A DNA stretch of 64,000 nt from Trachythela sp. YZ-2020 (GCA_016169945.1 JADLSH010000079.1:186001-250000), one strand, 5' to 3'; numbered from the stretch's first letter, positions 21,892-34,600 are shown. Notes: a model not told the origin generated them from the letters alone. Numbers and translations: made by a program.

Positions 21892-22965
21892 ATGGCGACT
21901 GCAAGAGATAAGTTAAATTTATTATATTTCCTAAAACGAAGAAAAGGAAAGGCAGAACAATGCAGAAAAAAAACATCAGAAGGATTGGTGAAATTCATTA
22001 ATAGAGCAAGAGCGCAGAGATGGCGATATTTCATAACTCTGTCAGTTTTGTTTATGACCATGCCACCAATCGATCGAAGATTTTGGACACTGCCACGAAG
22101 CAGTCACTGGTTCGATATGGCAGTAACAACATTTTCTGACAAAGAATGGCGCGACAATTTCCGACTTTCCAAAGAGACATTTCTGTTCATTGTATCCATG
22201 GTTAGAGATGATGTAACGCGTAAAGATACGAAACTACGCAAGGCAATATCCCCTCAAAAGAGGATAGCTATTACTTTATATTTCATTGGGTCGACAGCTG
22301 AATACCGCACGATAGCCAATCTTTTTGGAGTTTCAACATCTTTCGTTTGCCAATGCATTAAAGATGTATCTCAAGCCATTGTAATGAAATTGAGGTCAGT
22401 TTTTCTGTCCATACCAAAAGGTGATGAGTTGCTTGAGATTATGAAGCTATACAAAGAGAAATGGGGCTTCCCGTGTTGTGCAGGGGCAATAGACGGAACC
22501 CATGTACCAATAAAAGCCCCAATTGAAAATCATTCTGACTATGTGGATAGAAAGTCTTATCATAGTATTGTCATGCAAGCTGTGGTAGACTCCAGATATA
22601 TGTTCCGAGATATTGTGGTTGGGTGGCCAGGCAGTGTGCATGATGCACGAGTACTTTCGAATTCTCAACTGTATGATTTAGATGCTAAGGGAAAGCGTTT
22701 TGAATCAAATATCCAGGAAACACTACTTGGCTGTAAAGTAAGACCAGTTATACTTGGAGATCCAGCCTATCCACTTTTGAACTGGTTAATGAAAGGATAC
22801 CCAGAAAACCCCAATACACCAAATTGGCAGCGGCATTTTAATTACCGCCTAAGTAGAGCTCGCATGACCGTTGAGAATACATTTGGGCGCCGGAAAGGAC
22901 GCTTTCGCAGATTTCTGAAACGTGTCGATATGTTCTTATCAACTAAAGCATTCATATTTTTATAA
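21892..22965 (+). CDS. Harbinger DDE transposase (HARBI1-like)
   Basis: Single-exon 357-residue transposase that cuts and joins the element ends. ATG at 21892 follows the left TIR by about 175 bases. Residues about 85-165 form the helix-turn-helix-like region (KRIAITLYFIGSTAEYRTIA). Catalytic triad: D201 in GAIDGTHVPI, D290 in ILGDPAYPLL, E328 in RMTVENTFGR. HDARV at 250-254 is also conserved. It stops after FLSTKAF, about 30-40 residues before the usual C-terminal helix with the CCxLHN motif, so it looks slightly truncated or lacks a last exon. No internal stops. It converges on the Myb-like gene. Confidence 0.92.
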   Translation: MATARDKLNLLYFLKRRKGKAEQCRKKTSEGLVKFINRARAQRWRYFITLSVLFMTMPPIDRRFWTLPRSSHWFDMAVTTFSDKEWRDNFRLSKETFLFIVSMVRDDVTRKDTKLRKAISPQKRIAITLYFIGSTAEYRTIANLFGVSTSFVCQCIKDVSQAIVMKLRSVFLSIPKGDELLEIMKLYKEKWGFPCCAGAIDGTHVPIKAPIENHSDYVDRKSYHSIVMQAVVDSRYMFRDIVVGWPGSVHDARVLSNSQLYDLDAKGKRFESNIQETLLGCKVRPVILGDPAYPLLNWLMKGYPENPNTPNWQRHFNYRLSRARMTVENTFGRRKGRFRRFLKRVDMFLSTKAFIFL

Positions 22966-23240
22966 AAAGATGTGAAACACATTACCTTACCATTTTAATA
23001 GTCTGGGTCTTTGCTCACTGAAAGATAGCTTCAGTCTGTTATATTCAATTCAATAAAGGGGGAAGAAAGAACTTTGTATTACTTTTCCATTAAAACTATT
23101 TTACAATTTTTTTGTAAGGCCAAACATCAAATAATAACAACCAATACCATTACAGTTCTTCATGAACAAAAGTTGCCTAATATAAAATATGATTGTACAT
23201 CATAACAACTCAACATCAACTATAGGTAAAGTTAATGCAG

Positions 23241-25724
23241 TTACAATTGTTGGTAGTAAGAGTTGTCACCATTAACACTGCTCCCAGATACACTCGACAT
23301 GTTATCTAGCACATAATTCCTGTCTTGGAACCCTTGAAAAGGATTTGCAAAAGGCATGCTAGAAGGAGTATATCTAGTTTGCTCGGGCGGTTGAGCAATG
23401 ATCTGAAAAAGAGCAAGCTCGTGTTGTCTCTCCTCTCTCCTTCTTTCATTCTCAAGCTCTCTGATTTTAAGCTCATATTCTAAATCTTGCTTGTGGCGCA
23501 TCTCTTCTAATTTTATATATCTTTCTGTTTCCTTTTCTGCCACTTCTTTAAAACCTTTATTTAGTATTTCAAGTGACTTTTCAAGCTTAGTTTTCTTCTC
23601 TTTTCGGTTTATTGCAGTTTTCACATCACGAGTTTCTTCCTTCTTTTGAGCGAGATCTTTCAGTTTCTTTATATTCTTATGATGTTCAACTTTGTTTGGT
23701 TGCACAACAGAATCTGTATCAGTGCCTTCAGCTTTCTCTTCATCTGAAATGTTGACTTTGTCTTCATCTGAGAGGTTGGTTTCTTCTTCATCTATGATGC
23801 CATTCTTTACCTTACCATGCACCATCATCTTCAGGATCAGTTTCCACATGTGATGCTTCCTCTACATCATCTATTGATTTCAACAACAATATAGATAGTA
23901 TAGTAACCTAAACTTTGATTACCGTATCATACAATTGCCTTTTTAATACTGTGATCATGCCCCACCATACCTGGGGGATGTTACACCTTCTAATCGATTG
24001 GTGCATAAAACTCTCAAGAACTCATTAAATATTGAGTGTGATAATAACAGTATGATGGTACCTACCAATGACAATTATTATACCAGATCATTCAAAAGTA
24101 TTAATATAGCTATTACTAGTTGAAGCTTAAATGTGTATACATTTAACTTCCAAAAGTTTACAATTAAAAAATGTGTCAATTTAACTCACCCTCCATATTA
24201 CCCTCTTGATCACTTGCATCTGCCGGTAGTGGTGGGTTCGAACTGGAATCCAGCAAAGCAGTTGGATAAATTATATCTCTGTGACCACATATCTCATCCA
24301 AATCATTAAAAAATTTCCATTTTTTTGATCGTTCTGTCCCACTTTTTCTATTTTTGTCCACGTGAGACTTGTACTGTTGTTTGAGCTTCTTCCACTTATT
24401 TATTATTCTGTCAACCGAATATGTCACTCCTATAAAGCCAAGAAAGCAAACCAATTTTAGCCCATGTGACCAAATGTGTACATACATTATTATAGTACAC
24501 AGGGTGTAGGAACCTCATACATTTCTTTTTTTTGCGGGGGGGGCAATTAACCAAAGCAAAGAGGTAATTGATGTGGTGCCAAAGGCATCACCCAACAAGG
24601 GGGGGATGACCTTTCTGAAAATTGTGAAATCTAGAACCTCTGAAATGGCATTGTCAGCCATTTTGGAGTGTTATTTTGGGAAGCATTTGACAGTTAGTCA
24701 ACTAAAGGATAACATTGGATTGAACCATCAATTTTCCGTTTTTCCAACATTCTGTACTCCGAAATGCAAAATAAAACATAATTATATTTGTATTAATTTA
24801 AATAATGTGACTATATAATAAACTTACTATAAATGACTGTATAGCACAAAAAATACTACACAAATGCAAACCGTGAATAATTCTGTTGCACGAACGAAGG
24901 AGAACTGTATAGAATGACTTGATCACAAACTGCATCTGGTCAATGAGTCCTTGCTTGACATTCATTATTTAAACTTTCTATTAAGAATAAGCTACATTGG
25001 GGGTCGTATAGTAGAACGACCATTTTACCATAGAATAGGAAATTACTAGAAGGGCCACTTGAGGCCGAACCTTTGAAGTTTTTGTCGCTGCGCATGTCGA
25101 ATGTTCATTACCATTATTCTAGCCAGTCAATTGCATTTTCTGACCAATAAACACGCTGTAAAAATGGTCCGCCATTAAAATGGCCAGATAACTGCATAAA
25201 AATAGGGTGCCACGTTGCACTGCTGAGTGGCCTTTCTGGTCATTTCCTATTCTGTGATTTTACTATACCACTCCCATTGGCAGTTTGGCACAGCTGGAGG
25301 TCGTTAACTACAATCGATCCCATAATATACCCAAAGTAGTTCTATTGTTTATAAAGGTTTATAAATGTTTGCTATTGCTGGATTTGTTGCTTGATTAAAA
25401 TTTACAAATTACGAGTGTATAACGAACGAACGATTATCAGAATCTCCGGATTCCTAAACAGCAGTTAAATATATTATATAATGTGCTGACACGTACCTTT
25501 CTTTTCCAACTTTGCAGCCAGATGTTTATATGCACTTCGTTTCTCCCTTGGTGTCTTAGCGTTGTCTAAGTTATACATAATAGTTTCTTCTTTCATTATA
25601 GTTTCTTCTTTCATTTCATTCCTCGTCTTTCCAAGCGCCAATTCTAGCGGATTTCTTAGGACTTCGCTTAACTGCCTTAACATCATCAGAACGCCCACGC
25701 TTTCTACTTTCTACTTTCCGCCAT
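23241..25724 (-). pseudogene. Harbinger Myb/SANT-like DNA-binding protein, spliced, broken
   Basis: Partner protein of PIF/Harbinger, expected to bind the element ends and bring the transposase to the nucleus. Exon 1 is 25724-25497 (start MAESRK) with a GTACGT donor. Exon 2 is 24429-24190 and joins in phase 1 to give KLEKKGVTYSVDRIINKWKK, a Myb/SANT-like helix, followed by KKWKFFNDLDEICG. Exon 3 starts at 23870 and encodes acidic sequence, then a long charged coiled coil (ELKIRELENERRREERQHEL) to a stop at 23241. Two defects: an 8-base duplication after the start puts a stop in frame, and exon 3 reaches TAA near 23812 before the coiled-coil frame. Confidence 0.8.
25005..25275. mobile_element. 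Putative MITE nested in the Harbinger element
   Basis: Imperfect inverted ends: GAATAGGAAAT followed by AGAAGGGCCACTTGAG on the left, and the complement of AGAATAGGAAATGACCAGAAAGGCCACTC on the right, spread over 25005-25070 and 25220-25275. It lies in an otherwise non-coding part between Myb exons. No convincing target duplication. Confidence 0.5.
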
Positions 25725-26012
25725 CTTGATTCTTGAAAGTACTGCGCATGCACATCAGGAAAAAAAATTCAAGGCACGGATAGCCTTTTACACTTCACAA
25801 TTTATCCGAGCCGTGCTGTGTTTTGCCCTGTTTGGACTACCTCGAAGAAGGACCAAGCACGGATAAAAATTTTGGTTCGGCTCGGATGAAAAGTAGCACG
25901 GGTGAAGCGTTTGCACTGGCAAATTTATCCGAGCCGAACCTTATGTTTTGGCACGGGTACCTTTTTTATCCGTGCCGTGCCAAATATTGAGCGTAGTGTA
26001 AACGGGGCTTAA

Positions 26013-27250
26013 GATACCAATTGATAAAATAATTAACAACGTACACTAGGAATTTTTTGCTATATTTCCTAATACTGTTGGGTATTTAATAGACGTTATG
26101 CCTGATATTTTGTAGAGGGAAGTAAATAAAATATAGAAAAATAGATATAATGAAATAGATGAACACATTTTACGCTCTAGCTGCGCAAACGTTTAGTGCC
26201 ATCTAGTTATAATTGGCGCTGCTCTTATGAAGGTTTCCCATGAGGTGTGAACTTCCGTCCGTGTCATTTTAACTTTTCATGTTACTTTCGCGATAAAACT
26301 GCTTCCCCTCTAGCGCTTTTACAAAGGGGATTTTGTAAGCTATCCCGCAGCCTTTCGCAGTTACATTTGTGCCAATAACCCCTGTGTACGACACACGATC
26401 AGCATTTATCGTAGTAAATCAACGAGCTTGAAGACACGCAACAGGAGGAGGAGTACGCAAATATGGCGCAACACGAAATCACCAAATGGCCAATGCGTTC
26501 GTCAAAGAGACTTCTTTCTTAGCAGCTGTTTAATAACGCTAGCTAGCCTTTCAAATGTCTTATCTACATGCCTATCTACATCTTTTGTTTGAAAAATTAT
26601 TTTAGATATACGTCCAAGCAACAAATTTATGTGAAAAACCACAAAATATGCCGAAATTCCCTATAAATTAACATACCTTGTGTTTTAATATTGACCACCA
26701 CTGACGTTATACAGAGTAAAATACTAACGTAGGGTGCACGTGGGTGCATTGCCAGCTAATGGGTTAACATGACTGACAAAGTTGCAAAGTTGAGTCAAGC
26801 AACAAAGAGAGAGATTGACTGGTTTTCCTTACAGGGCTTTCATTTGTGTTTGCCAGAAGAACTGTCTAAAAAATTGAGCTATTTTGTAATTTGGGTCCAG
26901 ATGTAAGATCTTGCCATGCCTAATCCATATACATTCCAAGCTTTATAAATATTGATACAAAATTTGGGGAAATTAAGTTCTTGGGTTCATACATTTTGTG
27001 TAATATTATCTGGTTAAGTAATTGCTGCCAATATGTATAATTATGTGGATGAAACAAGTATATGTAAAAGTATGAACATTCCTTATATTAGTTTAGTGTT
27101 TTGGAAAATAAAGTATTCAAAGTTGTTGTCCACCACAGTGTCTTCTGCTATACATGGTGTATAAAAAAACTGGACAAATTTGAACATAAAAAAACAGCAA
27201 ATGTAAGTCCGCTTATTGAAAATGAAACCTTTTGGCCAAAGTTTGTGCTT
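26013..27250. other. No recognisable gene
   Basis: Sequence right of the Harbinger element with only short frames. I see no domain or repeat that I can support. Confidence 0.45.
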
Positions 27251-27327
27251 TGTAAACGTTGGCAAACAAAACCCAGTGATTGCCAAACCTCTACTACCCT
27301 GAAGGGAACTCCTCCAGGAACTGTATA

Positions 27328-29955
27328 ATGGCTCAAATTCCTGCTAGGATATCCTCAAGATTATATAGGGTTGGGCGAATGAAGCGCAATCCTTATAACG
27401 TTCGATCACGAAATCTGACTACCGTGAATATTTCTCATACAGCCCACTCAAAGGTTGTAATGAATAATCAAAAACATTCATGTAATAGAATAAAATTATC
27501 TCATCTCAATGTGCGGTCAGTTAGAAACATAAACCATTTGATTCAAGTAAGACAACTGGTCGCTGAAGAGAAATTAGATATCTTGGCATTATCAGAGACA
27601 TGGCTAAATTCGTCCACGACCAATTCCGAGGTAAAAATTCAGGAATACAATGTACACAGACTCGATCGCAAGCACAAAAAGGGTGGTGGCGTATGTATCT
27701 ACGTGCGTAATGACTTTAAGACAAAAGTGTTAAAAGACCTCTCATATATTTCTCCAGCAGGTTTCCATCAACTTTGATTGCAAATACAAGTGAATAAAAA
27801 TAAATCTATGATTGTCTGCGCTACTTATAGACCACCTGATTGCCCGGTTACATGCATACGAGATGAAGTTAAAGCTAAATTCATTGAGGCTTTATTACTG
27901 GGAAAAGAGATCATTATTTTAGGTGATATGAATTATAATCTCTTTACATCCTGTTATGAAGCTAAAGTATTATTAGATACTTGCTCCGAACTACACCTGA
28001 CCCAACTTATTAAAGATCCAACGAGAATTACATCTCAAACAAGTTCGTTGCTTGATGTTATAATGATTTCGTCTTCCTCTAAGGTTAAAAGTAGCGGGGT
28101 TGTTGATATTGGCATTAGCGACCATTCTATGATCTACTGTACACTTAAACTAAGAGCTGATAAGCTCCGGTCTGAATATAAGGACGTGAGGAGTTATAAA
28201 AACTACGACCCCGTGCGTTTCAAGGCAGAACTGTCTCAACTTCCGTTTTATGAGATCTATCGTATTAATGATGTGAATGAGAAAATTGATTACTTTAATC
28301 AATTATTTATAAATACTCTGGACAAACATGCACCCATCAAGCACAACAGAATTAAAGGCAGACCTAACAAGTTTATCAATAAGGAATTAAAGTGTACGAT
28401 GAAATTGAGGGACAAAAAGCTGAGAATATTTGGATGTCTATAAGCAACTCAGGAATTCTATAAAGACAACTTTAAGAAGAGCAGAGCCTAACTATGTACG
28501 GAATCAAATCGAGGAATATAAAGGTAATTCAAGATCTATGTGGAAGGTGATTAGGGGGTGTCTGCCGAGTAAAGATTTAGAAAAACCCGTTTACCAAAAA
28601 GACCATAAAATACTAGCCAATGAATTTAACAACCATTTTGCTTCTGTGGGGAAGACTGCAGCCGACAAGGTAAAGAAACTAGCGGAAGTTAACAATATTC
28701 AGATAACAACTGCTTTACCACCCTCGAGACACCTATCTTCCCTTGATCTGTTTGAATTTAGTGCGGTTACACGTGATGAAGTTAGAAAAATAATTTTTAA
28801 TAGTCCATCAAACAAAGCTCCAGGTGCTGATAAGATAAATATTCAATTCATTAAAGATTCACTTGAAGTGATTTTAGACCCTTTCACGGATATTATAAAC
28901 TCTTCCTTGATGACGTCAACATATCCTTCAACGTGGAAGATAGCAGAAGTAATTCCGGTACACAAGGAAGGTGATTTTGAAATCGCCTCAAATAATCGGC
29001 CAATTTCACTACTGTCATGTTTGTCAAAAATATGCGACAAAGTCGCATTGAATCAGTATACAGAACACCTAACAAAACATAAATTATTGACGAAGCATCA
29101 AAGTGGTAATCGAAAGAAACATTCCACTGAAACACTTAACATTGCAGTGACAGACATGTTGTTGGAAGCAATGGACAATAAGCAATTATCTATAGTTATA
29201 TTTTTGGATATGTCTAAAGCGTTTGACAGGGTTCAACACGAGTTTTAAACTTGGGTGTATCTCCGGCAGTGTATAAATGGTTTAAAAGTTATTTATCCGA
29301 CAGATGGCAGTATGTTAGAATTGGAACCACCTCTTCGACGCCTGTTGCATTGTCATATGGGATTCCCCAAGGCTCTGTGCTATCACCGTTTTTATTTAAT
29401 ATATATATACAGATAGCTTGTCTTCAGTTCCTAACAGTTATAGTCTTGAATCGTATGTTGACGACTCAAAAACATTTCTATCGTTTACATTATTGAATAT
29501 GGAACGCTCGTTACTGCATATAGAAGAGGATTTGCACAGAGTTTTTGAATGGTGTTGTAACAACAGTCTTCTTGTAAACCCAGAAAAGACCAAAATGTTG
29601 GTGGTTGGTACACGGCAACTTACGAATCAATTGGAATCTCCCGTCCATATTAATTTTATGGGGGAAAATCTTATACCAGTGACAGAGGTAAAGGATTTGG
29701 GTATGCTCCTGGATTCTCATCTAACGTATGACAAACACATACAAGCATTGTCATCATCGTGTATTTCAAAATTGGGTCAGATTGGTCGGGTGAAACACAA
29801 CTTTGATCAGTTAACACTAGCTACAATCATTGACACATTAGTCAAGAGCAAAATTAACTATTGTTCAACAGTATGGTCTAATACATCAGACAGCAATATT
29901 AAAAAGATCCAATTAATCCAAAATTGTGCAGCCTGAATGATCACAGGGGTGCATA
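27328..29955 (+). pseudogene. LINE F ORF2: endonuclease and reverse transcriptase
   Basis: ATG at 27328. Endonuclease blocks: LSHLNVRSVRN, LALSETWL, HRLDRKHKKGGGVCIYV, CATYRPPD, IIILGDMNYNL, SSLLDVIMI and ISDHSMIYCTL. RT blocks: NKAPGADKI, NRPISLLSCLSKICD, IFLDMSKAFDRVQHEF, YGIPQGSVLSPFLFNIYI, SYVDDSKTFLSF (catalytic YVDD), LLVNPEKTKMLVVG and VKDLGMLLDSHLTYD. Breaks: TGA at 27776-27778, frameshift near 28430, stop at 29246-29248, frameshift near 29410, stop just after QNCAA at 29935. The remaining C-terminus is at 31815-32152. Confidence 0.9.
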
Positions 29956-31805
29956 CAGAGGAGGTTGGACAGCAGGCCGCAAAGCATCATGGGTAACGAG
30001 CGTATGTTTCCACGTGCGGCCTCATTTATGCGTTGACTGCCGTGAAGTCAACATCTCTGGCCGTAGCAAATTCTGCGAAAATGGACGCTATTGATCCAGA
30101 GACTCAATGCCATCATTATGGATGTGTTTAGTGTTTGTGTATGGATGTATAACAAGGCTCTTTGAGTCCGTTTAATGGATTTATTTGTGCAGAAATCTCA
30201 AAGGCTGCGTGTGATCAACTGGTCTTGTGGTCAATATAAATGTTCATTTGTTGAAAATTCTATCTGTAATTTGTGACACTTTGTTCAGTGTTGCACGTGT
30301 TGCAATTTATATACTTTACCCACTGCCTTCCCACTGCCTCGATCGTCTGTATTTGTAATGTATATTGTGCAACAAGTGAGGAGTGTAGTACAGACAGTTA
30401 ACTAAATATTTATTGGCCAGATTGATTCGGCTGGCATCAAAGGATTCGACTTTTAACATGTATTTAGTTATTTAGTTATTTATTTATCCCAATAGCATAT
30501 TGTGACTACTGAAAACCCCCATATTGGGGTTGGCAAATAACTTCTATTCCTCAGCTTAAGCATATACTTTTGAAACAGAAATTACTGTTGAAATGTAGAC
30601 AAAACAAACTTTACAGTAATATACAGTTCCATTTTTATTGAAAATACATAGCACATGCATAAAATATAATAATATCTCTGCTCATTCTCTACATATATAA
30701 AGAAATATTAAAGAAAGCAAATATTCACCAAGAAGGCAAATTAACAATACAATGATAGAATTCAAACCAAAATACAAATCTGTAAATAAACAAAAAAATT
30801 TACTTCTAAAATTTTCTTCTAAAACTCAGCACTTATTTTAAACAGTAAAGTCCACTTCTTCAGAAAAATACGAGCAATCACTGCGTCAATTGTGGAAATT
30901 CGAGATGTTCAACTTCAATGATTGTTGACAGAAATTGAGAAATGGCATCGGATTAATACAATATGACAACGTACAGCCTACATAAAAGATCAAAACAACG
31001 TTTACGCTACAAAATACTGCTCACATAGGTAGATCAATAGTTATTGAAATAGCATGGATGCATTCCAGGGAAAAAATTGAATAACAATGACAAAATATTC
31101 GATATTTGCGAGTCGAGTGGGCCGTCGCCCGTCAGACAACAAAATTGCAGACAGAGCCAGACACTAGCCCAGATATAAAATCTCTAAACAACACGCAAAT
31201 AACTCCTAAAATTCATTCAAAAGTACTTTAACGCTTACTCTAAAGAATAACGCTCTTTATATTAAAGAAGTTTCAAGATTCATTGGGAAAAACAAGCTTT
31301 GGTGGCGCAATATCTTCCTAAACTATTAGACGCCACTTTGGCAAACGTCGAAATGACTATGGTCACTTCAATGCCTAATATCTCGAAAACTGCCGGGGGA
31401 TCCCCGGGATCCCTCCAGCAGATTTTTAGTATATACATTTATCTTGATTTATTTGCAAAAATTACGAAAATCGAACCATGGGAACTCCAGATATTTTAGT
31501 TTGAAAGTTGTAAACAGACGCGGCCTCGAGTCATCACGTTGCGATGACACGATGAACTTTAATCATCAAAATAAGTTTAAACAATAATACTTACCTCAGA
31601 AATTTTTACAGATACCACAAGCTCTTGTATAATATTAAGGCCACGCTTGCTTTTTTATAGAATTTTTAAAATATTAGTATGTATTTTTCAAGTGTTTCTG
31701 CGCCCAATGCAAATTAGGCAGCCTAAAATCTTCACAAACACGATGGAAAAATAGCGCGATTTCATTGGTCGAGAAATTCACGTGACAGCTGTCCAACCTC
31801 CTCTG
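29956..31805. mobile_element. 1,850-bp non-autonomous DNA transposon inside LINE F
   Basis: Both ends carry the perfect 18-bp inverted repeat CAGAGGAGGTTGGACAGC (left) and its complement (right). The 9-mer GGGTGCATA flanks it on both sides (29947-29955 and 31806-31814), and removing one copy plus the element restores the LINE reading ITGVHKYD. The interior has no frame longer than about 66 codons. The CAGAG start resembles hAT ends, but a 9-bp duplication is more usual for Mutator-like elements (hAT is 8 bp). Superfamily is therefore open. Confidence 0.92.
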
Positions 31806-31814
31806 GGGTGCATA

Positions 31815-32152
31815 AGTATGATCATATATCTCCGACATTAAATGCGTTAGGATGGTTGCCAATCAAAGAACATCTATTATACAGGGATGCGTTATTAACA
31901 TTTAAATGCATGAATGACAAAGCTCCACGGTATACTTATGTGATATTTTTGAACAGCGTAACAAAATTCATAACCGAGATACTAGAAGAAATGGAGACCT
32001 GGATATTCCAAAATTCAGGACATCGATCGGTCAAAGATCGTTTAAATACAGAGGGACTAAGATATGGAATGGTCTAGATACAGAGCTGAAATCAATTAGT
32101 GATTTAAACAATTTTAAGACGAAACTTAAGACAATTTTTATTGAAAAGCGAT
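31815..32152 (+). pseudogene. LINE F RT C-terminal end
   Basis: Continuation of LINE F ORF2 after the inserted element: KYDHISPTLNALGWLPIKEHLLYRD.. then LTFKCMNDKAPRY, and after frameshifts near 31940 and 32050 the typical tail GTKIWNGLDTELKSISDLNNFKTKLK before a TAA. This is the conserved non-LTR C-terminal block also seen in LINEs E and G. Confidence 0.85.
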
Positions 32153-32345
32153 AATTTTTAATTGCTTTCAATTCATAAAATATAATATAAAGTATAATTT
32201 TACTTTATGTAATAATTCGTATAAATTAATCATTAATGATAAGATTGTTGTAAATACAGTTGATAATTTATAATTTATTTTTATAACATATGTAAATTGT
32301 CATTGAAAAGCCCTTTTTAGGGAATGTCATTTAATAAATCCAAAT

Positions 32346-33022
32346 TCAACTTCGCCGAAGCGGCTCCAGGTACGAAGTTTTTTATTAATATAGATTGTTT
32401 GGGTATTTATTATGTAGAATAAACGAAAAAATTCTAAATGTTAAATTTTCAAAACCCAGGGGGGGGGGAGGATGTCTTGTCCAACAGATCAAAGTGGCTT
32501 GCGTACAAAATTTGAATGCTTAAACGTTATGTGGGTGGAAATTTATTGGGTGTCGCATTGCTGTTCAAAATTTCAGAAAATCTGCTTAAGTGTAAGCCCT
32601 TCAAAACGTCGCGCAAACTTTCATTTTTTAAAAATTGCCTGCTTAATTTACGCCTTTACTTAATTTGCATATTGTTTCTTGGGAGCAAAAGCGAAATAGC
32701 AATATGCAAATTAGGTAAAGTCGTAAATTAAGCATGAAAGTTTGCGCGACGTTTTGAAGGGCTTACGCTTAAGCAAATTTCTGAAATTTTGAACAGCAAT
32801 GTAACACCCAACAAACTTTCCACTCACTAACTCAAAATAACTTTTAAGCATTCAAATTTTGTGCGCAAGCCATTTTTTATCTGTTGGACAAGACACCCCT
32901 CCCCCTCCCCTGGGTTTGAACTTTCAATTTTTCAGAATTCTTTCGTTTATTCTACATTATAAATACCCAAACAATCTATTTTAATTAAACATTTCCTACC
33001 TGGAGCCGCTTCGCCAAGTTGA
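32346..33022. repeat. Long fold-back element, about 300-bp arms
   Basis: Left arm from TCAACTTCGCCGAAGCGG and right arm ending CCGCTTCGCCAAGTTGA are inverted copies over about 300 bases with scattered mismatches and small indels. The landmarks GATTGTTTGGGTATTTAT, AAAACGTCGCGCAAACTTTC and ATATGCAAATTA pair symmetrically around a short centre near 32685. No ORF of substance. It abuts the LINE F 3' end. Confidence 0.9.
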
Positions 33023-33059
33023 GAGCAATTTGAAATTTGTCCGGCTTTTTTATACACCC

Positions 33060-33340
33060 TGTATGCATGGTTGGCTTTGCCCACTCAATAATTCAACCCA
33101 TTCAGTGTGCAAGACCTTTCCCTTGACAAGTCAATTTGCCTGGCATTAGACCGAGTAAAATAGCAAGGTGGTGCACATTGCAGCTTAATATGCAACAAAG
33201 GCAGACAGGTTTGTAAACCAATTACCGCACCAGTCCCCTTCCTTAACAAGTAAAATTATCTGTGATTAGACAGAATTAAATAACAAAGTCGACCACATTG
33301 CAGCAGCATTATGTATATTCAGTATTTTCTATAATAAATG
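33060..33340. repeat. Two diverged copies of a roughly 120-bp repeat
   Basis: Two blocks share TTCCTT(G/A)ACAAGT, then a TTAGAC motif and CACATTGCAGC, at about 33110-33190 and 33230-33310. They are degenerate direct repeats with no coding signal. Confidence 0.5.
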
Positions 33341-33344
33341 TGAA

Positions 33345-34600
33345 ACTAATAAAAGCGAAAAAAATAGCCGTGCTCTGCCTCTAATATTCTCTCTCCACCT
33401 GCCAGGCTAGTAATAACATGCAAAATATCATTTCATCTTAATATGACTTATTCAATGAATTTTCTCAGTCCTCATACACACATACACACGCAAGCTAGAT
33501 ATTGTGGCCAATGTTCATCGCAATAAGTAGAGTCGCATATATTGATGTTCTCAAAAGTACAATACACGCTCAATTTCTCATATATATTGACAAACTCAAC
33601 AATTTGGGTATTAGAAACAACGGGGCGGAAGGCCAATTTACTGAACAACACTCCACTGGTATTTTGGTTTCAAACATTATTGCAATAATATCGCTTGTTT
33701 AGTCCATTAAATATTGATAAATATAATTCACTTATCCAACAGTGTATCTTACCTCTTCATTTAAGCATTTAAGAGTCATTTTTGTCCGCTTTCAGTTTTC
33801 ACCCGATAGCTTTTCAATGCATTCGCTCGGCTTCACATATTTGACGATATTGAACAGTTTGAATTGTAACTCCTTCAAAACGGCATATTTTACGACTTTA
33901 TTTAACGAAAGTCCGCAAACAAAAAACATACGATTTTAAGTTGATATTGTAGATCACAACCTTCGAAACAGTAAATCGGAGCAACAACAAAAAAGTACGT
34001 GCTTATTTTTAGTAAATTTTGCGAAAGTTCGCCATTCGCGCGAGTGTTTTGAAGAGAAGACTCTTTCACAAGCGAAGCGAACTGTAACCATAGTAACCTT
34101 GGTATCAAAATTATCCTCGAAAATCCCACTTTCATCCCCAGTAGGTTTCCTATCTCCCTCCGCGATCCTAAACCTTCAACAGCCAAAACAAATTACGCAA
34201 ATTTAAAAATAAATTTGTCACCAGTCTTTCGGAATTTTACGCAACGGACGTGCAGAATTTTCCAGACACTTCTAATTGGCGCCTTTGCATGCATTTTTGA
34301 CAGGCGTGTATAGAGGGCAAATATGATCCTTGACAGCTGTAGACAGTTGACATTACAGTATGCATTCATGAGTTTATAAACAAGTACTATATTGTGCATG
34401 TTTTTTTATTTTCTTAAGTATTCATTGTATGAATTAATTGTTTTTCGGTCGAAGTTAACATTTGCATTCATTTACCCTGGGACCCCAGGTCACTAAGCCC
34501 AGCTGCAAAGATCATTAAGAAAAAATTGCCGAATGCAAAAAAATGTCCCAGTGTGTGACAATGTTTCTGTGATTTTAGGGGTGTTGCCAGGATTCCAAAC
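33345..34600. other. No recognisable gene
   Basis: Several short minus-strand frames occur, but none has splice support or a motif I can name. Confidence 0.4.

Larger units (their letters stand above)
21674..26009 (+). mobile_element. PIF/Harbinger DNA transposon, 4.3 kb
   Basis: Both ends carry 43-bp inverted repeats starting AGCCCCGTTT with two mismatches (left 21674-21716, right 25967-26009), flanked by TAA (21671-21673 and 26010-26012). A TWA target duplication is the signature of PIF/Harbinger. Inside are a DDE transposase on the plus strand and a spliced Myb/SANT-like gene on the minus strand, converging, which is the usual two-gene plan. The Myb-like gene is broken, so the copy is probably not autonomous. 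Confidence 0.93.
27280..32350 (+). mobile_element. LINE F: non-LTR retrotransposon split by a DNA element
   Basis: Plus-strand ORF2 spanning 27328-29955 and resuming at 31815 after a 1,850-bp insertion. The joined text reads through ITGVH and then KYDHISPTLNALGWLPIKE, so the insertion falls inside the RT C-terminal domain. The coding part ends at about 32152 and the 3' UTR ends near 32350 (AATAAATCC), where a fold-back begins. Confidence 0.9.

Noticed and set aside
24573..24818. Possible extra plus-strand gene in the Harbinger element
   Set aside because: It lies in the non-coding middle, lacks motifs and does not fit the two-gene plan.
33902..34399. Two minus-strand frames of 94 and 68 codons
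   Set aside because: No motif or splice support; likely chance in AT-rich DNA.
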